DNA from: JAEDES01 sp045649455
GTDB taxonomy: Bacteria; Bacillota_I; Bacilli_A; RF39; UBA660
Assembly: GCA_045649455.1 (NCBI GenBank)
Contig: JAZRPV010000030.1
Coordinates: 1-40,673, forward strand
Direction of reading: 5' to 3'
Length of the DNA stretch: 40,673 bases
Positions 8,933 to 17,667 of the stretch are shown here, in pieces. Under the pieces are notes generated by a model that had not been told where the DNA came from, made no database searches, and saw only the letters and a list, made by a program, of their open reading frames with translations. The first letter of the stretch is position 1. The number at the start of each line of letters is the position of its first letter. A program made the position numbers and the translations under genes.

Positions 8933-10196
8933 AATTTATTAAACTTGCATACTGACTAACAGTAGTATATCTAGTTAAAGGTATTCTAGGTACTCTATAT
9001 AAATCTATTCCCTTAGTAGCCTTTCTATATCCACCCATAAATGCAATTTTAAATCCTGCTTCTTTTAAAGCACTAACTGCATAATCATTTAATTCATAGA
9101 ATGGATAACAGAATGCTGTTGTACCATTTAATGTCTCTCTACTTTGTTTTAAATCTACAACCAACTTAGTTTTCTCTAAACATTTAAGTGGACTTCCTTG
9201 TCCTCCAGAACATACTCCAGGTGTATGTAATAAATGTGTATGAGAAGCAATCTCCATATAATCAGATGCAAACTTACTAGTTGGATACCATCCACTTACT
9301 AAGAATAATGTTGCATTAATCTTAAATTCTTCAAGTACTGGAACAAACATTTCCGCTCTCGCACCATCATCAATTGTAATTAAAATACTCTTTTGAGGTA
9401 ATCTTAATTTACCTTCTATAAACAATCTTAATTCAGTCGTATTAATAGTAAAGAAACCATTATTATTTAAATAAGTAAAATGCTCTCTAATTTGATTTTC
9501 ACTATGACATATAGATTCATTACAACTAGTATCTTCCATCTTATAAAAGAAATGATAAACAGTAACAGGAACACCACTAGTCTCACTTACATCAGTATTA
9601 TGTTTACTATAAGTCTTATCAATCTCATCATATTTTATTAATAAAGCTTCATCTAAATATTCAATATAAACACCAAGATCATCTTTATATAAAATAGGTC
9701 TATCTATAGGAGAATAAATAGTATAAATAACCTTATCACCTCTATATAAATTAACCTCTTCCTTAGTAACAACATTTTCATTAAATATAACATATTTTTT
9801 ATAACGACTATCTTTAATAATTTCTTCTTTAGTAGGTTCTACATCTTTATAAGATAAATAATAACCCAACTCTTCACTATAAAAATACTCAGTATCTTTA
9901 GTAATATCAACTTTAGAAAGATTAACTATCTCACCTATAGAAATCCTTCCACTTACTTTATATTTTTTCTTTTCCTTACTATATAAATAAGTATTTTTAT
10001 TAGTAACTACTTTCTCACTATAATGACTCTTTATCTTTTCAGCTTTTTTCTTATCTCTTAACTCTTTATATTCTAATTTATAATATTCATCATATTTATA
10101 ATAGAATAAACAACCTCCTCCAAGCAATAACAATAAAAATAATATTAAACAAACAACCCCTACTTTAGTTTTAAATTTTCTCTTCTTTTTAGCCAT
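8931..10196 (-). CDS. Membrane-anchored polysaccharide deacetylase-like protein (NodB fold)
   Basis: A basic N-terminus (AKKKRKFKTK) and one transmembrane helix (residues about 12-32) anchor the protein with its bulk outside the cell. Residues about 60-190 form a lysine- and tyrosine-rich region of unknown fold. The C-terminal half is a NodB-type domain: VTVYHFFY, the TIDDG motif near residue 272 (usually TFDDG), the metal-binding histidines in SHTHLLH near 318, and YPFYELND. Such enzymes remove N- or O-acetyl groups from peptidoglycan or surface polysaccharide. TIDDG and SHTHLLH keep the catalytic Asp and both His, so activity is plausible. It neighbours other wall-directed genes. Confidence 0.85.
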   Translation of the reverse strand: MAKKKRKFKTKVGVVCLILFLLLLLGGGCLFYYKYDEYYKLEYKELRDKKKAEKIKSHYSEKVVTNKNTYLYSKEKKKYKVSGRISIGEIVNLSKVDITKDTEYFYSEELGYYLSYKDVEPTKEEIIKDSRYKKYVIFNENVVTKEEVNLYRGDKVIYTIYSPIDRPILYKDDLGVYIEYLDEALLIKYDEIDKTYSKHNTDVSETSGVPVTVYHFFYKMEDTSCNESICHSENQIREHFTYLNNNGFFTINTTELRLFIEGKLRLPQKSILITIDDGARAEMFVPVLEEFKINATLFLVSGWYPTSKFASDYMEIASHTHLLHTPGVCSGGQGSPLKCLEKTKLVVDLKQSRETLNGTTAFCYPFYELNDYAVSALKEAGFKIAFMGGYRKATKGIDLYRVPRIPLTRYTTVSQYASLIN

Positions 10197-10225
10197 AAGA
10201 CTATCCTCCTATACAAATTATATCA

Positions 10226-10254
10226 CAAAAAAAATTCTTTCAATGAAAGAATTT
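10226..10254 (-). terminator. Terminator of the SGNH/C39 gene pair
   Basis: AAATTCTTTC and GAAAGAATTT form a 10-bp stem with a three-base loop and a T-run on the minus strand, at the stop codon of the SGNH gene. Confidence 0.75.
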
Positions 10255-11218
10255 AAATATTACTTTTTACATAATTATATATTTTTCTACTAGTTTCACT
10301 CTTATAATGTAATCCATCACTAGTACTAAATCCACTAGATACTAAGTAATTATAAGTATCTATATATCTAACATTACTATTCAAATTAGATTTAAGTTTA
10401 CTATTAAAACTAACAATCTTACTTGTTAAATTAGAATAAGTTCCATCTACAGGATTAACTGATACAAAGTATGTTTTAGCCCCTTTATTAGCCCATTCAT
10501 TAGCTTTTTGATTAATATATGTAATATAAGCTTCTGGTTGATATAAATCATTTACACCCATCATAATAACAACCTTTGTACCTTTACCAATTTTACTTTC
10601 TACATTAGGAACACCAGTTGACTTCATCCAACTAAGTCCCATAGAGCCTTTACAACTCCAAATTTCACTTCCTGCTCCAACATGACTCTTCATTTGAACA
10701 CATCTAGAATCTCCAAGCATAATAACATAACTATTGCTTACACCTGAATTACTATTGGTATTGGAATTATTATTAGTATTTGAACTATTATTACTATTAT
10801 TATTTTTATTAGTATTTCCAGTAGATCCTTTATCATAAGAATCTGGATTAGTATTTATTCCACCACTAGGTTTCTTATTATTTACTGGTTTATAAGTAGA
10901 TTCTCCTCTAGAACTAGCATTACTTGCATTATTCCAACAAGAACTAATACTATAATCTTCTCCTAACATACCCATAGTTGCATTTACTAAAGTAGGAATT
11001 GCAAATACCATCACTAATGCAATTAGCCAATTCTTATACATACTAAAATTCTTTTTATCTTCAGGATGCATTACACTCTTAGTAAGATTTATACCTAATG
11101 AAATAATTGCAAGTATTGGCGCAATTATTTGAATAACAGTAATAAATCTTTGTGCAATATTAAACAAATTAGCTAAAGCAGGATTTCCACAATTACCAAG
11201 TAAATTTAATATATACAT
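10253..11218 (-). CDS. Two-helix membrane module fused to SGNH-family esterase domain
   Basis: Residues 1-100 form a module with two transmembrane helices (about 25-48 and 63-83) bracketed by conserved cysteines (CGNPAL near residue 10 and CWNNAS near 98). The spacing recalls VirB2/TrbC pilin-like proteins, but this is only a resemblance. An Asn/Ser/Thr-rich linker leads to an SGNH hydrolase domain: GDSR with the nucleophile Ser near 168, GVND near 222, and DGLHY with Asp and His near 304. SGNH enzymes deacylate or deacetylate glycans and lipids. The cysteines and linker imply that the enzyme domain is extracellular. Start: ATG at 11218 after AGGTGAT. It lies 8 bases after the paralogous gene, in one operon. 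Confidence 0.8.
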   Translation of the reverse strand: MYILNLLGNCGNPALANLFNIAQRFITVIQIIAPILAIISLGINLTKSVMHPEDKKNFSMYKNWLIALVMVFAIPTLVNATMGMLGEDYSISSCWNNASNASSRGESTYKPVNNKKPSGGINTNPDSYDKGSTGNTNKNNNSNNSSNTNNNSNTNSNSGVSNSYVIMLGDSRCVQMKSHVGAGSEIWSCKGSMGLSWMKSTGVPNVESKIGKGTKVVIMMGVNDLYQPEAYITYINQKANEWANKGAKTYFVSVNPVDGTYSNLTSKIVSFNSKLKSNLNSNVRYIDTYNYLVSSGFSTSDGLHYKSETSRKIYNYVKSNI

Positions 11219-11226
11219 ATAATCAC

Positions 11227-12219
11227 CTACTTTAACGAATCACTAGGTATACAATAATCTGCTGTATTAACACTAGTTAATACTTTATCTATAGCAAACC
11301 ATCCAGTCTTACCATTACCAGAACTAGAATATGCATTTCCTATATAAATACTTGTCTCATTAATATCAAGTAAAGCCATATAATGTTGACTAGAAGTAAA
11401 TGAACTGCTTCCATTCTTATTACGTCCATAAACTTTTACAACAACAACATTTCCATCTCTTAAGAAATTAATAATACTTTGTTTATTTGTACTACCACTA
11501 GTACATTTAATTTTTCCACCTGTAAGCTTAGTAATAGCATCCCAAGGATAATTATGTCTATGACTAGTATTAAATACTGTATAAGGTGTAATAGAACTAT
11601 CAACAGCAGAAGAAACTACTGCAATCGAAGTAACCATACATCCATTTTGAGCAATAGTTTGCCCATTACTATATTTATAATCTTTCCATCTACTATCAGC
11701 TTGACTATATAAATTATAAGAAATACCATTACGAGAATTTCTATAAGTACCATAAATATTACTTGCATTAGTACTACTAGAAGTATTATTAGAACTATTA
11801 TTGTTAGAGTTATTATTACCAGTAGATCCTTTATCATAAGAATCAGGATTAGTATTTATCCCACCACTAGGTTTCTTATTATTTACTGGTTTGTAATTAG
11901 ATTCACCTCTAGTACTAACATTACTTGCATTATTCCAACAAGCACTAATACTATAATCCTCACCTAACATCCCCATAGTTGCATTTACTAAAGTAGGAAT
12001 TGCAAATACCATTACTAATGCAATTAACCAGTTTTTATACATACTAAAATTTTTCTTATCTTCAGGATTAATTACACTCTTAGTAAGATTTATTCCTAAT
12101 GCAATAATTGCTAGTATTGGCGCAATTATTTGAATAACAGTAATAAACCTTTGTGAAATATAAAATAAATTAGCTAAAGCAGGATTACCACAAGTACTAA
12201 CCATATCTAAAATAAACAT
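11227..12219 (-). CDS. Two-helix membrane module fused to C39-like cysteine peptidase domain
   Basis: The first 130 residues are nearly identical to those of the next gene: same helices, same cysteines, and the linker segment YKPVNNKKPSGGINTNPDSY. The C-terminal half is different, a papain-like C39_2-type peptidase domain with NGCMVTSIAVV (catalytic Cys near residue 192) and SQHYMALLDI (His near 278). Such extracellular domains cleave peptides or wall cross-links. I start it at the ATG at 12219, which matches the paralogue length exactly; upstream ATG and GTG codons overlap the ribosome binding site. First gene of a two-gene operon. The shared module plus unrelated enzyme ends point to modular domain exchange. 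Confidence 0.8.
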   Translation of the reverse strand: MFILDMVSTCGNPALANLFYISQRFITVIQIIAPILAIIALGINLTKSVINPEDKKNFSMYKNWLIALVMVFAIPTLVNATMGMLGEDYSISACWNNASNVSTRGESNYKPVNNKKPSGGINTNPDSYDKGSTGNNNSNNNSSNNTSSSTNASNIYGTYRNSRNGISYNLYSQADSRWKDYKYSNGQTIAQNGCMVTSIAVVSSAVDSSITPYTVFNTSHRHNYPWDAITKLTGGKIKCTSGSTNKQSIINFLRDGNVVVVKVYGRNKNGSSSFTSSQHYMALLDINETSIYIGNAYSSSGNGKTGWFAIDKVLTSVNTADYCIPSDSLK

Positions 12220-12279
12220 TTTCATCACCCAATTTCATATAAATAAGTATATCATTTATAATTAAATTCTTAAACAAAA

Positions 12280-12301
12280 AAAGTTATCATTTGATAACTT
12301 T
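12280..12301 (-). terminator. Terminator after the NAGPA-type gene
   Basis: AAAGTTATCA and TGATAACTTT form a perfect 10-bp stem with a two-base loop and T-runs on both strands. Confidence 0.75.
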
Positions 12302-12304
12302 TTA

Positions 12305-13456
12305 TTATTTAACTATCCAGAATGTAGACATATCACGAAGACCTTGTCTACCACCAGCAACAGGTGTATTAATAATTTGACCATTAATTACTAATTCAGA
12401 TGAACTTCCTCCATCTAAGTTAGCAGCATTATATGCACCGTATCTTTCCATAATATCAGTTAAATCAATCATATCTGCACCAATACTATGAGCAAGTCTA
12501 CCATTAATTACTAACATTAATACAATACCATCTTTTCTTTGTCCAATAGCAGTTCTAGGAGCAATTCCCCAACCACCATTTCCTTTATAGAATGATCTCT
12601 TACCATTAACAATTAAGTAAGGTCCAAATTCAACTGCATCTCTATACCCTGTATTAATAGCTTGTTGTTTAGTCATTCTACCTAAAATTAATTTATTTTC
12701 ATGAGTGAATCCGATAAATCCTCCACCCATATTAGCATCAATATAATCACTTACAACTTGACCTTTACTAAATACTGTACCATGTGGTAATGCTCCATTT
12801 GAATTCCAATCTGGATCATAGAAACCACCAGCATTCATTGCAATAATTGCACCTTCTCTTTTAGAAACTGTAAGAATATCTTCTCCTCGTTTTCCTAAAT
12901 AAGCAGTAGTAGCAATTTGAATTCTACTAGGATCATAAACTACTACTAAGAACCCTTCATATTTAGCTTCTCTAATTTTAATTACTTTATATAAATCATT
13001 TCCTGGTTCTTTAGTTAAAACATCTTTATCATATTCATTACGATAAATAGTTGTAGTATATTTCTTAAATTGAATAGCATCTGAATTACTTACTTCATCT
13101 ACTTCAATAACACTATTATTAGCTAAAACTTTTTGAATAGTTTCATCACTGTAAAACCAAGTAGCTAAATATTGATGAGTCATAGTTGTCATAGCACTAG
13201 TTATCCAAAAGTTTCTAAAACCAGCCCAAGGACCATAAAAAAGGAATAAAAAGCAACAAACCCCAACAACAAATAATGATGAGAAAATAGCAACTAATTT
13301 TTTCTTTAAAGACCATTTTTTCTTATTAGCCTTTTTATTTTTCTTAGCTTCTTTTTTCTCTTGTTTCTTTAAAGCTTTCTTTTCTTTTTTACTTAATTCA
13401 ACTGCTTCGGTATTAACTAAATTTTCCTTAACCTTTTTCTCCTTCTTAAACAACAT
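12305..13456 (-). CDS. Membrane-anchored phosphodiester glycosidase (NAGPA-like) domain protein
   Basis: A very lysine-rich cytoplasmic start (about 48 residues) leads into one transmembrane helix near residues 50-70. The outer part, from about residue 150 on, is a NAGPA/DUF2233-type domain: MNAGGFYD, GFTHENKLILGR, GIAPRTAIGQRKDGIVLMLVING and NLDGGSSSEL near 347. Proteins with this fold hydrolyse sugar-phosphodiester bonds and often sit in exopolysaccharide loci. The GGFYD and NLDGGSSS signatures are intact. The ribosome binding site GAGGAG overlaps the end of the preceding gene, so the two are translationally linked. Confidence 0.85.
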   Translation of the reverse strand: MLFKKEKKVKENLVNTEAVELSKKEKKALKKQEKKEAKKNKKANKKKWSLKKKLVAIFSSLFVVGVCCFLFLFYGPWAGFRNFWITSAMTTMTHQYLATWFYSDETIQKVLANNSVIEVDEVSNSDAIQFKKYTTTIYRNEYDKDVLTKEPGNDLYKVIKIREAKYEGFLVVVYDPSRIQIATTAYLGKRGEDILTVSKREGAIIAMNAGGFYDPDWNSNGALPHGTVFSKGQVVSDYIDANMGGGFIGFTHENKLILGRMTKQQAINTGYRDAVEFGPYLIVNGKRSFYKGNGGWGIAPRTAIGQRKDGIVLMLVINGRLAHSIGADMIDLTDIMERYGAYNAANLDGGSSSELVINGQIINTPVAGGRQGLRDMSTFWIVK

Positions 13457-13459
13457 GTA

Positions 13460-14071
13460 CTACTCCTCAACTTTCTCTTCTTCTTTAACTTCTTCTTTCT
13501 TCTCCTCTTCTAGCTTTCCATCAAAAGTACCATCACCATTATAATCAATATACTCTTTCTTAGTTGTATAATATTGTAATTGTAAAGTACTTCCATTAGA
13601 TAATTGGAAAGTATTATATGAATCTATATTTTTATTATATAAAGCTATATCTCCAACAAAGAAATTATTAACTTGTTCAAAAATAGCCTTATAGTTATTA
13701 CATTTTGAATTTACACTACTATCTGGATAATATACATTTTTACATAAATTATCTAAACTCTTAGCTTTCTTTTCTAAACTATCAACCATTGCTTCATAGT
13801 TAGATAAAACATTTTTAATATTAGCATCATCATTTCCTAAAGAATCATAGTATAAAGATCCTAAAACATTGTTATAAAGTTCATCTCTATACGCTTCAAA
13901 TGATGTTGTACTATTACTAAAATCTTCAAACTCGTCGTTAACAACAACCATTCTTTTTAAAGTTAATTCTCTGTCTTCTTTTAAACTAACTAAAAAAGAT
14001 GTAACTCCTCCTGAAATTAATAAAACTAAACTTAACATTAGGCACACAAACGCCACTCTTTTACCCTTCAC
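13460..14071 (-). CDS. Single-helix membrane protein with C-terminal EF-hand-like loop
   Basis: I start this gene at a GTG at 14071, because AGGTGATTTTT lies directly before it and the longer frame has no binding site. The 203-residue product has one N-terminal membrane helix and an extracytoplasmic helical region with two cysteines (CKNVYYP, SKCNNY) that could form a disulphide. Near the end is DYNGDGTFDGKLEEE, a calcium-binding-loop pattern like a single EF-hand or dockerin half, followed by an acidic Glu/Lys tail. I do not recognise the family. It is directly upstream of the NAGPA-type gene and probably cotranscribed with it. Confidence 0.7.
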   Translation of the reverse strand: MKGKRVAFVCLMLSLVLLISGGVTSFLVSLKEDRELTLKRMVVVNDEFEDFSNSTTSFEAYRDELYNNVLGSLYYDSLGNDDANIKNVLSNYEAMVDSLEKKAKSLDNLCKNVYYPDSSVNSKCNNYKAIFEQVNNFFVGDIALYNKNIDSYNTFQLSNGSTLQLQYYTTKKEYIDYNGDGTFDGKLEEEKKEEVKEEEKVEE

Positions 14072-14134
14072 AAAAATCACCTGCTTATATAATAGCAAAT
14101 TTTGACCTCTTTGTATACCCAAAAAGCCAAAAAA

Positions 14135-14154
14135 AATGCCTAAATTTAGGCATT
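14135..14154 (-). terminator. Terminator of the glycosyltransferase operon
   Basis: A perfect 20-bp palindrome, AATGCCTAAATTTAGGCATT, sits next to an A-tract that becomes the T-run on the minus strand, just after the GT2 stop codon. Confidence 0.7.
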
Positions 14155-15094
14155 ATTTTCTATTTTCTGTTTCAGAAATAATATAAATTGGTCTTTTCTT
14201 AACTTCTAAATAAAGTCTAGATATATACATTCCCATTATACCAAAGAAGAATAATTGTAATCCTCCTACAAATATAACGATACATGCAAGTGAAGGCCAA
14301 CCACTAACCGGGTCTCCCCAAACAAGTGTCTTAACAATAATAAATACTATTACAAAGAATGCTATCAGACAGAATATCAATCCTACTAAAGCAGCTAAAA
14401 TTAATGGTGTTGTTGAGAAAGCAAGAATACCTTCTAAAGCATATTTAAATAACTTCCAAAAACTCCATTTAGTAACTCCAGCAACTCTTCCAGGAGCAGT
14501 ATAATCTATCCATTTTGTATTAAATCCAACAAAACTAAAAATCCCTTTAGAATAACGATTATATTCTCCCATAGAAATAATAGCATCAACCATTTTTCTC
14601 TTCATTAATCTAAAATCTCTAGCACCAGGTACTTGAGGTGTAGATGAAATCATTCCAATTAATTTATACCAACACTTAGTAAAGAATTTTCTAATAAAAG
14701 AATAATCTTTATGATTCTTAGTATATAAAGCTACGCAATCATAACCTTCATTTTGAATAGAATCATACATGGTTTTAACCATCTCTGGTGGATCTTGCAT
14801 ATCTGCATCCATTATCGCTACATAGTCTCCAGTAGCATTTTCAAGTCCTGCATACATACCAGCTTCTTTACCAAAGTTTCTAGAAAAACTAATAAAACGA
14901 ACTCTTTTATCTTTCTTAGATAAATCTCTTAAAATATCTAAAGTCTTATCACGACTACCATCATTTATAAATAAAAATTCAAAATCAACACTTTTCATTT
15001 CTTTAGAAACTCTATTAATTTCTTTATAAAAAATTGGTAAAGCATCTTCCTCATTATAACAAGGAACTATAATAGAAATCTTCTCTTTACCCAT
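14153..15094 (-). CDS. GT2 glycosyltransferase, GtrB/dolichol-phosphate-mannose-synthase type
   Basis: The 313-residue protein opens with ISIIVPCYNEEDALP, the nucleotide-sugar-binding start of GT-A enzymes. FLFINDGSRDKT and DADMQDPPE near residue 95 carry the metal-binding aspartates. Two C-terminal membrane helices (about 225-255 and 265-290) follow. This layout is that of enzymes that load a sugar onto polyprenyl phosphate at the inner membrane face. It is the last gene of a four-gene operon, 8 bases after the PssE-GtrA fusion. The GtrA-like domain of that fusion is the expected partner, because GtrA proteins are thought to flip the lipid-linked sugar. The sugar cannot be told from sequence. 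Confidence 0.88.
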   Translation of the reverse strand: MGKEKISIIVPCYNEEDALPIFYKEINRVSKEMKSVDFEFLFINDGSRDKTLDILRDLSKKDKRVRFISFSRNFGKEAGMYAGLENATGDYVAIMDADMQDPPEMVKTMYDSIQNEGYDCVALYTKNHKDYSFIRKFFTKCWYKLIGMISSTPQVPGARDFRLMKRKMVDAIISMGEYNRYSKGIFSFVGFNTKWIDYTAPGRVAGVTKWSFWKLFKYALEGILAFSTTPLILAALVGLIFCLIAFFVIVFIIVKTLVWGDPVSGWPSLACIVIFVGGLQLFFFGIMGMYISRLYLEVKKRPIYIISETENRK

Positions 15095-15102
15095 AACGAC
15101 AC

Positions 15103-15981
15103 CTACTTCTTAAATATAAATAACTTACTAAAAATATAATTTAAAATAATTACTAAAATATTAGCTAATATTTTAGAAATCATTTCACCTACATGTAATA
15201 TATCTATCAATAAGAACATACTTCCCATATCAAAACCTAATGATAATATTCTAAATCCAAAGAATGAAATAAGTTCTCTAGCATTTTCTTTCTTAGACTT
15301 CCCTCTACTTTCAAATACAAATAATTTATTTGTAATAAAAGCAAAAATAACAGCAATTAACCATGCAATAATATTACTTACATATACTTCAACTGATAAC
15401 TTTCTAAGTATATAGAAACTAACAATATTAACAACAGTAGTAAGACCACCAAAGAATAAATACATTAATACTTCTCTAAATTTATTAAACCAAGATGTAT
15501 GATTATCTTCTTCTATATAATCACTAACTAATTTAACCATATTATGAGTATTACTTGTAAATTTTCTAGCCTTAAAAGTCTTACTCTTTTCAATCATTTT
15601 ACCTAGTTTATTAAAATCTCTAAGTTCTAAGATATATCCTAAATCACCAAATTCTTTAATAATTTGTTTTTGATGATCATTATTATGTTCTTTATATTTT
15701 TTTAGTCTTGCAGCAGCAATAACTGGTTTACCATATTTAATACCAGTAAGAATAGATCCTACTCCTCCATGAGTAATTAATAAACTGCACTCTTTCATAA
15801 GCTTATCAAACTCATCTTGACTAACTAAATCCATAATTTCCATATTTTTAGTTTCATACTTAGTATAACCAGCTTGTACAACTACTTTTTCTTTTATATT
15901 TCCTCTTTCAATCTCACGATCAATTGCTTTTAATAATCTTTCAAAACTCTTATCTTGAGTACCTAAAGTAACAAATATCAT
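15103..15981 (-). CDS. Fusion: PssE/ALG13-like glycosyltransferase half plus GtrA-like membrane domain
   Basis: Residues 1 to about 160 match the PssE/EpsF/ALG13 type (MIFVTLGTQDKSFERLL at the start, THGGVGSILTGIKYGKPVI in the middle), the catalytic half of a two-part glycosyltransferase. Residues about 170-292 hold four membrane helices of GtrA type (FGGLTTVVNIVSFYILRK, FAFITNKLFVFES). The ATG overlaps the PssD stop codon as TAATG and follows GGGGGG, so translation is coupled. PssE and GtrA are normally separate proteins. The fusion physically links glycosyl transfer to presumed lipid-sugar flipping. No frameshift is needed to join the halves. Confidence 0.85.
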   Translation of the reverse strand: MIFVTLGTQDKSFERLLKAIDREIERGNIKEKVVVQAGYTKYETKNMEIMDLVSQDEFDKLMKECSLLITHGGVGSILTGIKYGKPVIAAARLKKYKEHNNDHQKQIIKEFGDLGYILELRDFNKLGKMIEKSKTFKARKFTSNTHNMVKLVSDYIEEDNHTSWFNKFREVLMYLFFGGLTTVVNIVSFYILRKLSVEVYVSNIIAWLIAVIFAFITNKLFVFESRGKSKKENARELISFFGFRILSLGFDMGSMFLLIDILHVGEMISKILANILVIILNYIFSKLFIFKK

Positions 15982-16451
15982 TAGAAAATCCACCCCCCAA
16001 ATGTAGCATCAGGGTATAATTCTTTCATACTCTCCCATTGAACAATAAACTTATCACTAACAGGATATAAAAGTCTTCCTGTAATAGTTTTACTAGTTAA
16101 ATTAGCAAATGATTCAATAAAGATAATTTTTGTACCAAAAAATTTACCAATTAAACTAATAGGTCCAGCAGTATGTGCCCCTGTAGTAACAATATAATCA
16201 GGATGTATTTTAAAATATAAAAATACACTTTTTATACAGTTATAAAATAACTTAAACGGATACGTTAACATATGATCCTTAGTACCATATACTAAGAAAT
16301 CTACCTTTTTAGGATATTTATCTAATAAATGTAAATTAGATTTAGTTTTTTCTGTAATAATATGATATTCATATTTATCAAACAATTCCTTCAACTGCAT
16401 CATTTCATTTAAATGACCACCAGTAGAAGCAACAAATAATACTCTTTTCAT
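15981..16451 (-). CDS. PssD/ALG14-like glycosyltransferase membrane-anchor subunit
   Basis: The 156-residue protein starts MKRVLFVASTGGHLNEMMQL, the signature of ALG14/PssD proteins. It contains HPDYIVTTGAHTAGP and FIESFANLTSKT, as in the family. PssD binds and recruits the catalytic PssE subunit to the membrane, where the pair adds a sugar to a lipid-linked saccharide. The start is the ATG at 16451 after AAGAAGTG; a longer frame upstream overlaps the GT4 gene. It lies 5 bases after that gene and overlaps the next by one base, which supports a single operon and a physical pair. Confidence 0.9.
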   Translation of the reverse strand: MKRVLFVASTGGHLNEMMQLKELFDKYEYHIITEKTKSNLHLLDKYPKKVDFLVYGTKDHMLTYPFKLFYNCIKSVFLYFKIHPDYIVTTGAHTAGPISLIGKFFGTKIIFIESFANLTSKTITGRLLYPVSDKFIVQWESMKELYPDATFGGWIF

Positions 16452-16456
16452 AAATT

Positions 16457-17590
16457 TCACTTCTTTCCAAGTAATTGGAACCATTTATCTCCAACTACAC
16501 TACTTTCAAATTTTTTAGAAACTTCAAAACCCGCTTTACCTATTCTTTTTCTAGTCTTCTTGTCTTCTATTAAATCAATAACTTTTTTAATATAAGCATC
16601 ATGATTTCTATTTTTTATTAAATATCCATTCTCCCCACTATTAATTAATTCATTAGCTCCTTCAGCACTATTAAATGCAACACATGGTAACCCATGACTC
16701 ATTGCTTCTATTAGAACAATACCAAATGACTCAGTAAATGAAGTCATTAAATATATTGAAGCTTCGTGTAATAATTTATCAATATAATCTTTCTTTTGAA
16801 ATCCATGTAATATAACATAATCACTAAGTTTATTATCAAAAATGTACTTTTCAAGATTATCTTTTTCAGGACCATCACCAATAATATCAAGTGTCCAATC
16901 AGGATAAATATTATGAAGTTTATTAAATATTTCTAATAAATCCATATATCCTTTTTCTTTAGAAAGTCTTCCAACACTAATAAGTTTTTTATTAGAAACA
17001 GATGATAATTCATCAGGCATATTATCAACTATATTTGGAATAAAAACACATTTACAATGATGTTTTTCCATTTCTTTAGAATAATATTTTCTAAGATTAT
17101 CAGAAACTAATACTAAATAATCTAACTTCTTACAAGCTCTAACAATAGTAGATGCATATTTCATATTACCATGATGATGATTATGTTCCCAACCTATCTT
17201 AAGGCATTCTTCTTTTCCATAAATACTTAACCATTCATCAAAAATATCACGAGTTGCAATAATACAATCACTATCACAATTCTTAATATAATTAATCATA
17301 CTATGTTTTCTTTCACTAAGTACTGAAAAACTTTTAATACCTTCTTTAAAAATATTAATAACATTCTTTTTCTTAATCGCGTCTTTTAATTCTTTTTTAT
17401 TTGGAACTACATCTGTTAAATACTTTATATTAACTTTAGGATCTATATAAAAAGAACTTTTATCATAAAGTTTATAAGTACAAGCAATTTCAACTTCATA
17501 CTTATTACATAAAATATTTGCAAGTGCAGCAACTGATTTTTCTATTCCACCAAATCCTAAGTGTAATGATAAAATAGATATTTTCTTCAT
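16457..17590 (-). CDS. GT4-family glycosyltransferase
   Basis: The 377-residue enzyme has a GT-B fold. LHLGFGGIEKSVAALANIL in the N-terminal half is the glycine-rich acceptor loop. LISVGRLSKEKGYMDLLEIF starts the donor domain. ESFGIVLIEAMSHGLPCVAF near residue 287 is the EX7E donor-binding motif of GT4. It would transfer a sugar from a nucleotide donor in the cytoplasm, probably to the lipid-linked glycan handled by the downstream genes. The start at 17590 follows GGTGG; the longer frame lacks a binding site. First gene of the operon GT4-pssD-pssE/gtrA-GT2. Confidence 0.9.
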   Translation of the reverse strand: MKKISILSLHLGFGGIEKSVAALANILCNKYEVEIACTYKLYDKSSFYIDPKVNIKYLTDVVPNKKELKDAIKKKNVINIFKEGIKSFSVLSERKHSMINYIKNCDSDCIIATRDIFDEWLSIYGKEECLKIGWEHNHHHGNMKYASTIVRACKKLDYLVLVSDNLRKYYSKEMEKHHCKCVFIPNIVDNMPDELSSVSNKKLISVGRLSKEKGYMDLLEIFNKLHNIYPDWTLDIIGDGPEKDNLEKYIFDNKLSDYVILHGFQKKDYIDKLLHEASIYLMTSFTESFGIVLIEAMSHGLPCVAFNSAEGANELINSGENGYLIKNRNHDAYIKKVIDLIEDKKTRKRIGKAGFEVSKKFESSVVGDKWFQLLGKK

Positions 17591-17640
17591 ATTACCACCT
17601 AAAATCATTATAACACTATTGAAATTAAAAGAAAATAAAA

Positions 17641-17659
17641 AAAGTAGCAACGCTACTTT
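17641..17659 (-). terminator. Terminator after the Ala/Pro/Val-repeat gene
   Basis: AAAGTAGC and GCTACTTT form an 8-bp stem with a three-base loop and flanking A/T runs, just after the stop of the repeat gene on the minus strand. Confidence 0.7.
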
Positions 17660-17667
17660 TGTATTTA

